Source: Fibrobacter sp. UWB15
GTDB lineage: Bacteria; Fibrobacterota; Fibrobacteria; Fibrobacterales; Fibrobacteraceae
Assembly: GCF_900177705.1 (NCBI RefSeq)
Contig: NZ_FXBA01000008.1
Coordinates: 82,920 to 146,919, forward strand
Length of the DNA: 64,000 nt
Reading direction: 5' to 3'
Shown: positions 61,463 through 64,000 of the stretch, piece by piece
Position numbering within the stretch: position 1 is the stretch's first letter
Layout: each line of letters begins with the position of its first letter
Position numbers and translations under genes: made by a program
The notes under the pieces: model-generated
Seen by the model: only the letters and a program-made list of their open reading frames with translations
Databases searched by the model: none
What the model was told of the DNA's origin: nothing

Positions 61463-62026
61463 TTACTTCTTGAAAACCTTTTCGACGGTATCAAAGAATT
61501 CATCGTAAGCGAAAGTTCCCTTGAGGCTAGCGAGTGCACGGGCAAGCCCGCGGAAATGCCATTCGTGCGAAGCCTTGTCCTTGACACAGAACAAGTCCCA
61601 TACCTTGTCGCCAATCGCCTGGTAATCACGGTAGATGGCGCGAATATTGCTTAATTTGTCTGCAAGCGCTACAATCTTGACTTCGTTAGTTGCCGAAGAC
61701 AAACGTTCAATCGCTTCTTCTTTACGAAGGCGCCAGCTTTCTTGGCGGCTCTTGCCTTCAAATTCAATATCCGATTCCGCCTCGACAAGTTCCGCAATGC
61801 GCTTGCCGAATTCGCGTTCTACGTCCTTGAGCGTCACAGCGGTATCTTCTACCGTATCGTGCAATGCCGCGGCGGCCAGAAGTTCCTGGTCGTTCGTCAT
61901 GGTGGCAGCAATCGAGACAGCCTCCATCGGGTGAACTATATACGGGAAACCCTTCCCCTTGCGTTCTGCACCCTGGTGCGCCTTGACCGCAAAAACAATC
62001 GCTTTGTCGAGAATTGATGTATCCAT
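61463..62026 (-). CDS. MESH1/SpoT-type (p)ppGpp hydrolase, HD family
   Basis: 187 residues from ATG 62026. SpoT/MESH1 hydrolase motifs: AHQGAERKGKGFPYIVHPMEV-like segment (GFPYIVHP), ALHDTVEDT (HDxxED), and NEVKIVALADKLSNI. Close in length to animal MESH1 (about 180). It removes pyrophosphate from ppGpp. It lies directly upstream of the separate synthetase gene and opposite pgi. A very long reading frame extends its frame into the antisense of pgi, but the family start and the ATG at 62026 exclude that. Confidence 0.88.
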   Translation of the reverse strand: MDTSILDKAIVFAVKAHQGAERKGKGFPYIVHPMEAVSIAATMTNDQELLAAAALHDTVEDTAVTLKDVEREFGKRIAELVEAESDIEFEGKSRQESWRLRKEEAIERLSSATNEVKIVALADKLSNIRAIYRDYQAIGDKVWDLFCVKDKASHEWHFRGLARALASLKGTFAYDEFFDTVEKVFKK

Positions 62027-62101
62027 GTCACTAAATGTATATAAAAATTTTTCTATTTTTACCCTCGCAACAAATAACCGCGCAGCGGAAAGGATTAATC
62101 T

Positions 62102-63766
62102 ATGTCGAAACTGACTGATTCTCAGGAATGGAAGGCCCTTGAGGCCCACGCCGAAGTCGCAAAGACCTGGCACATGAAGGAACTCTTCGCAAAGGACCCG
62201 GCTCGCGCCGAAAAGTTCAGCGCCGAAGCCTGCGGCCTCTTCCTGGACTACTCCAAGAACATCATCACCGACGAAACCATGGCAAAGCTCCAGGACCTCC
62301 TGAAGTCCGCCGGTTTCGAAGACATGCGCCGTAAGTACTTTGCCGGCGAAAAGATTAACACCACCGAAAAGCGCGCCGTGCTCCACACCGCTCTCCGCTA
62401 CAAGGGTAACGATCCGATTTGCGTCGACGGCAAGGATGTGATGCCCGAAGTTCGCGCCGTGCTCAAGCACATGGAAGAATTCACCAAGCTCGTGCGTACC
62501 GGCAAGTGGAAGGGCCACACCGGCAAGTCCATCAAGTACGTGGTGAACATCGGTATCGGCGGTTCCGACCTGGGCCCCGTGATGGTCACCGAAGCCTTGA
62601 AGCCGTATGCCGACAAGCCGGCTGCTGGCGAATACTCTCCGGAAGTCTATTTCGTTTCTAACATTGACGGCACCCACATGGCCGAAACCCTCAAGAAGGT
62701 GAACATCGAAGAAACGCTCTTCATCGTTGCTTCCAAGACCTTCACCACTCTTGAAACCATGACGAACGCCGAAACCGCCAAGGCTGCCGTTCTCAAGGCC
62801 TTCAACGGCGACGAAAAGTCCATCGCCAAGCACTTTGTGGCGCTTTCCACCAACACCGAAGCCGTGTCCGCCTTCGGTATCGACACCGCCAACATGTTCG
62901 AATTCTGGAACTGGGTGGGTGGCCGTTACTCCCTGTGGTCTGCCATCGGTCTTTCGATTGCGCTGCGCATCGGTTTCGACAACTACATGAAGCTCCACCA
63001 GGGCGCCTACGAAATGGATCAGCATTTCAAGACCGCTCCGGTCGACAAGAACCTCCCCGTTATCCTCGCCCTCATCGGCGTTTGGTACAACAACTTCTTC
63101 GGTGCTTCCAGCTACGCCATGCTCCCGTACGACCAGTACCTGCACCGCCTCGCTGCCTACTTCCAGCAGGCCGACATGGAATCGAACGGCAAGACCGTTG
63201 ACCGCGACTCCAAGCGCGTGAACTACCAGACGGGTCCGATCCTCTGGGGCGAACCGGGTACGAACGGCCAGCACGCCTTCTACCAGCTCATTCACCAGGG
63301 CACCAAGATGATTCCGTGCGACTTCATCGCCCCGGCCAACAGCCACAACAAGGTCGGCGACCATCACCAGAAGCTCCTCTCCAACTTCTTTGCACAGCCC
63401 GAAGCCTTGATGAACGGCAAGACCCTCGCCCAGGCCCAGGAAGAACTCCGCAAGGACGGCAAGAGCGAAGAAGAAATCGCATTCCTCGCCCCGCACAAGG
63501 TGTTCGAAGGCAACAAGCCGACCAACTCCATCATGATGGACTACGTTTCTCCGGAAACGCTCGGCGCCCTCATCGCCATGTACGAACACAAAATCTTCAC
63601 GCAAGGCGTTATCTGGAACATCAACAGCTACGACCAGTGGGGTGTTGAACTCGGTAAGCAGCTCGCCAAGAAGATCCTTCCGGAACTCGCCAAGGCCGAT
63701 GCCGAACTGAACCACGACAGTTCCACCAACGGTCTTATCCGCTGGTTCAAGGCTCACCAAAAGTAA
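62102..63766 (+). CDS. pgi: Glucose-6-phosphate isomerase
   Basis: 554 residues, full length for the 550-residue PGI form. [14 protein letters not shown] is the substrate-binding signature, [12 protein letters not shown] and [12 protein letters not shown] follow, and the second signature [20 protein letters not shown] is present. Catalytic Glu in NGQHAF... region (GEPGTNGQH). It interconverts glucose-6-phosphate and fructose-6-phosphate in glycolysis. High codon bias suggests high expression. Divergent from the (p)ppGpp hydrolase gene, 75 bases apart. Confidence 0.96.
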   Translation: MSKLTDSQEWKALEAHAEVAKTWHMKELFAKDPARAEKFSAEACGLFLDYSKNIITDETMAKLQDLLKSAGFEDMRRKYFAGEKINTTEKRAVLHTALRYKGNDPICVDGKDVMPEVRAVLKHMEEFTKLVRTGKWKGHTGKSIKYVVNIGIGGSDLGPVMVTEALKPYADKPAAGEYSPEVYFVSNIDGTHMAETLKKVNIEETLFIVASKTFTTLETMTNAETAKAAVLKAFNGDEKSIAKHFVALSTNTEAVSAFGIDTANMFEFWNWVGGRYSLWSAIGLSIALRIGFDNYMKLHQGAYEMDQHFKTAPVDKNLPVILALIGVWYNNFFGASSYAMLPYDQYLHRLAAYFQQADMESNGKTVDRDSKRVNYQTGPILWGEPGTNGQHAFYQLIHQGTKMIPCDFIAPANSHNKVGDHHQKLLSNFFAQPEALMNGKTLAQAQEELRKDGKSEEEIAFLAPHKVFEGNKPTNSIMMDYVSPETLGALIAMYEHKIFTQGVIWNINSYDQWGVELGKQLAKKILPELAKADAELNHDSSTNGLIRWFKAHQK

Positions 63767-63806
63767 GCTAGGTGGCGGGACGTTGCCCCGCGCTACAGTG
63801 TCATCC

Positions 63807-63900
63807 TGAGCGGAACGCCGTAAGGCGTGAAGTCTCTTTGACCACTTGGTAACTTGTTACCTTAGTGGGCATGATCCCCGAATGGGGAGAAGGATCTAAA
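63807..63900. repeat. Dispersed intergenic repeat (GTCATCCTGAGC type)
   Basis: GTGTCATCCTGAGCGGAACG through GAAGGATCT. This start and end are typical of a repeat scattered through intergenic regions of many bacterial genomes. It lies after pgi; copies elsewhere in this genome cannot be checked here. Confidence 0.6.
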
Positions 63901-63914
63901 CTTTAAAAAGTGAC

Positions 63915-63939
63915 CCGCCGGCATAGCCGGCGGTTCTTC
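63915..63939 (+). terminator. Hairpin downstream of pgi
   Basis: CCGCCGGC-ATA-GCCGGCGG followed by TTCTTC. It is 150 bases after the pgi stop and may be its terminator. Beyond it, 63940-64000 shows only a further short palindrome (CAACGCGT...ACGCGTTG) and no gene. Confidence 0.55.
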
Positions 63940-64000
63940 ATGGACGGGCATAGCCCTAGGATACTAGCAACGCGTCGCACGCGTTGACGGCCTGACACTG

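Noticed and set aside
62027..63760. Very long minus-strand reading frame opposite pgi, continuous with the (p)ppGpp hydrolase frame
   Set aside because: It is a by-product of strongly biased codon use in pgi. The hydrolase family starts at 62026, and the extension resembles no known protein.

Overview
The window looks like a Fibrobacter-type genome (Fibrobacterota). This rests on a large secreted protein with cadherin-like repeats and a C-terminal tail resembling type IX secretion sorting domains, TonB/AgmX-type and beta-barrel outer-membrane proteins, a fused MFS/spermidine-synthase protein, and a gram-negative envelope with moderate G+C. The assignment is inferred from gene content; there is no rRNA gene in the window.

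The main feature is a sulfur-acquisition locus that occupies most of 3.1-12.9 kb and 26.4-42.6 kb. At 3.1-8.7 kb are NifH-, NifD- and NifK-like genes with a divergent NifB-like radical SAM gene and a small NifX-like gene. The nitrogenase scaffold genes nifE and nifN are absent. The NifD-like subunit keeps the P-cluster cysteines and a cofactor cysteine but has lost the residues equivalent to Gln191 and His195 of nitrogenase. The set matches methylthio-alkane reductase (marBHDK), which cleaves C-S bonds of thioethers to release methanethiol. Next to it is a porin-ABC importer operon (9.1-12.9 kb). At 26-42 kb lie a rhodanese-TusA-DsrE fusion with bioB, two O-acetylhomoserine sulfhydrylase-like enzymes, a second sulfonate/taurine-type ABC importer with an extra binding protein, a taurine-pyruvate-type aminotransferase, an AhpD/CMD-like protein, a DUF4418-FtsX-type ABC system, and a reverse-transsulfuration pair (mccB-mccA). 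A coherent route is: import of organosulfur, reduction to methanethiol, methionine by MetY, then homocysteine to cysteine by MccA/MccB.

These transcripts share DNA signals. A 28-bp element ending in AGTAT abuts or lies about one or two helical turns upstream of the -35 box at six well-matched promoters, with weaker matches at the porin and mar promoters. A 17-bp palindrome CCTAC-N7-GTAGG sits just downstream of the -10 box at marH, the CMD-like gene and mccB. mccBA also has a complete cysteine attenuator: a 20-codon leader peptide with four Cys codons, an antiterminator and a terminator.

From 13.6 to 26.3 kb the sulfur locus is interrupted by an island: a Fic protein, a type I restriction-modification system (hsdR-hsdS-hsdM), an A+T-rich gene with a zinc-deaminase-like C-terminus, a DUF2971 gene, a second Fic protein, and decayed ORF6N and RelB/RelE-like remnants.

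From 42.6 kb to the end the content is mostly housekeeping: two phosphatases, an AAA ATPase, ackA, the cadherin-like surface protein, an ABC-F protein, two paralogous outer-membrane barrels, an MFS/spermidine synthase fusion, a two-P-II plus DUF1538 operon, an ECF sigma/anti-sigma/cysteine-rich sensor operon, separate (p)ppGpp synthetase and hydrolase genes, and pgi. The first 3 kb hold a partial MBL-fold hydrolase, a coiled-coil membrane protein, a collapsed RBBP9-like gene and a methyltransferase. I saw no tRNA, rRNA, CRISPR array or intact insertion sequence.
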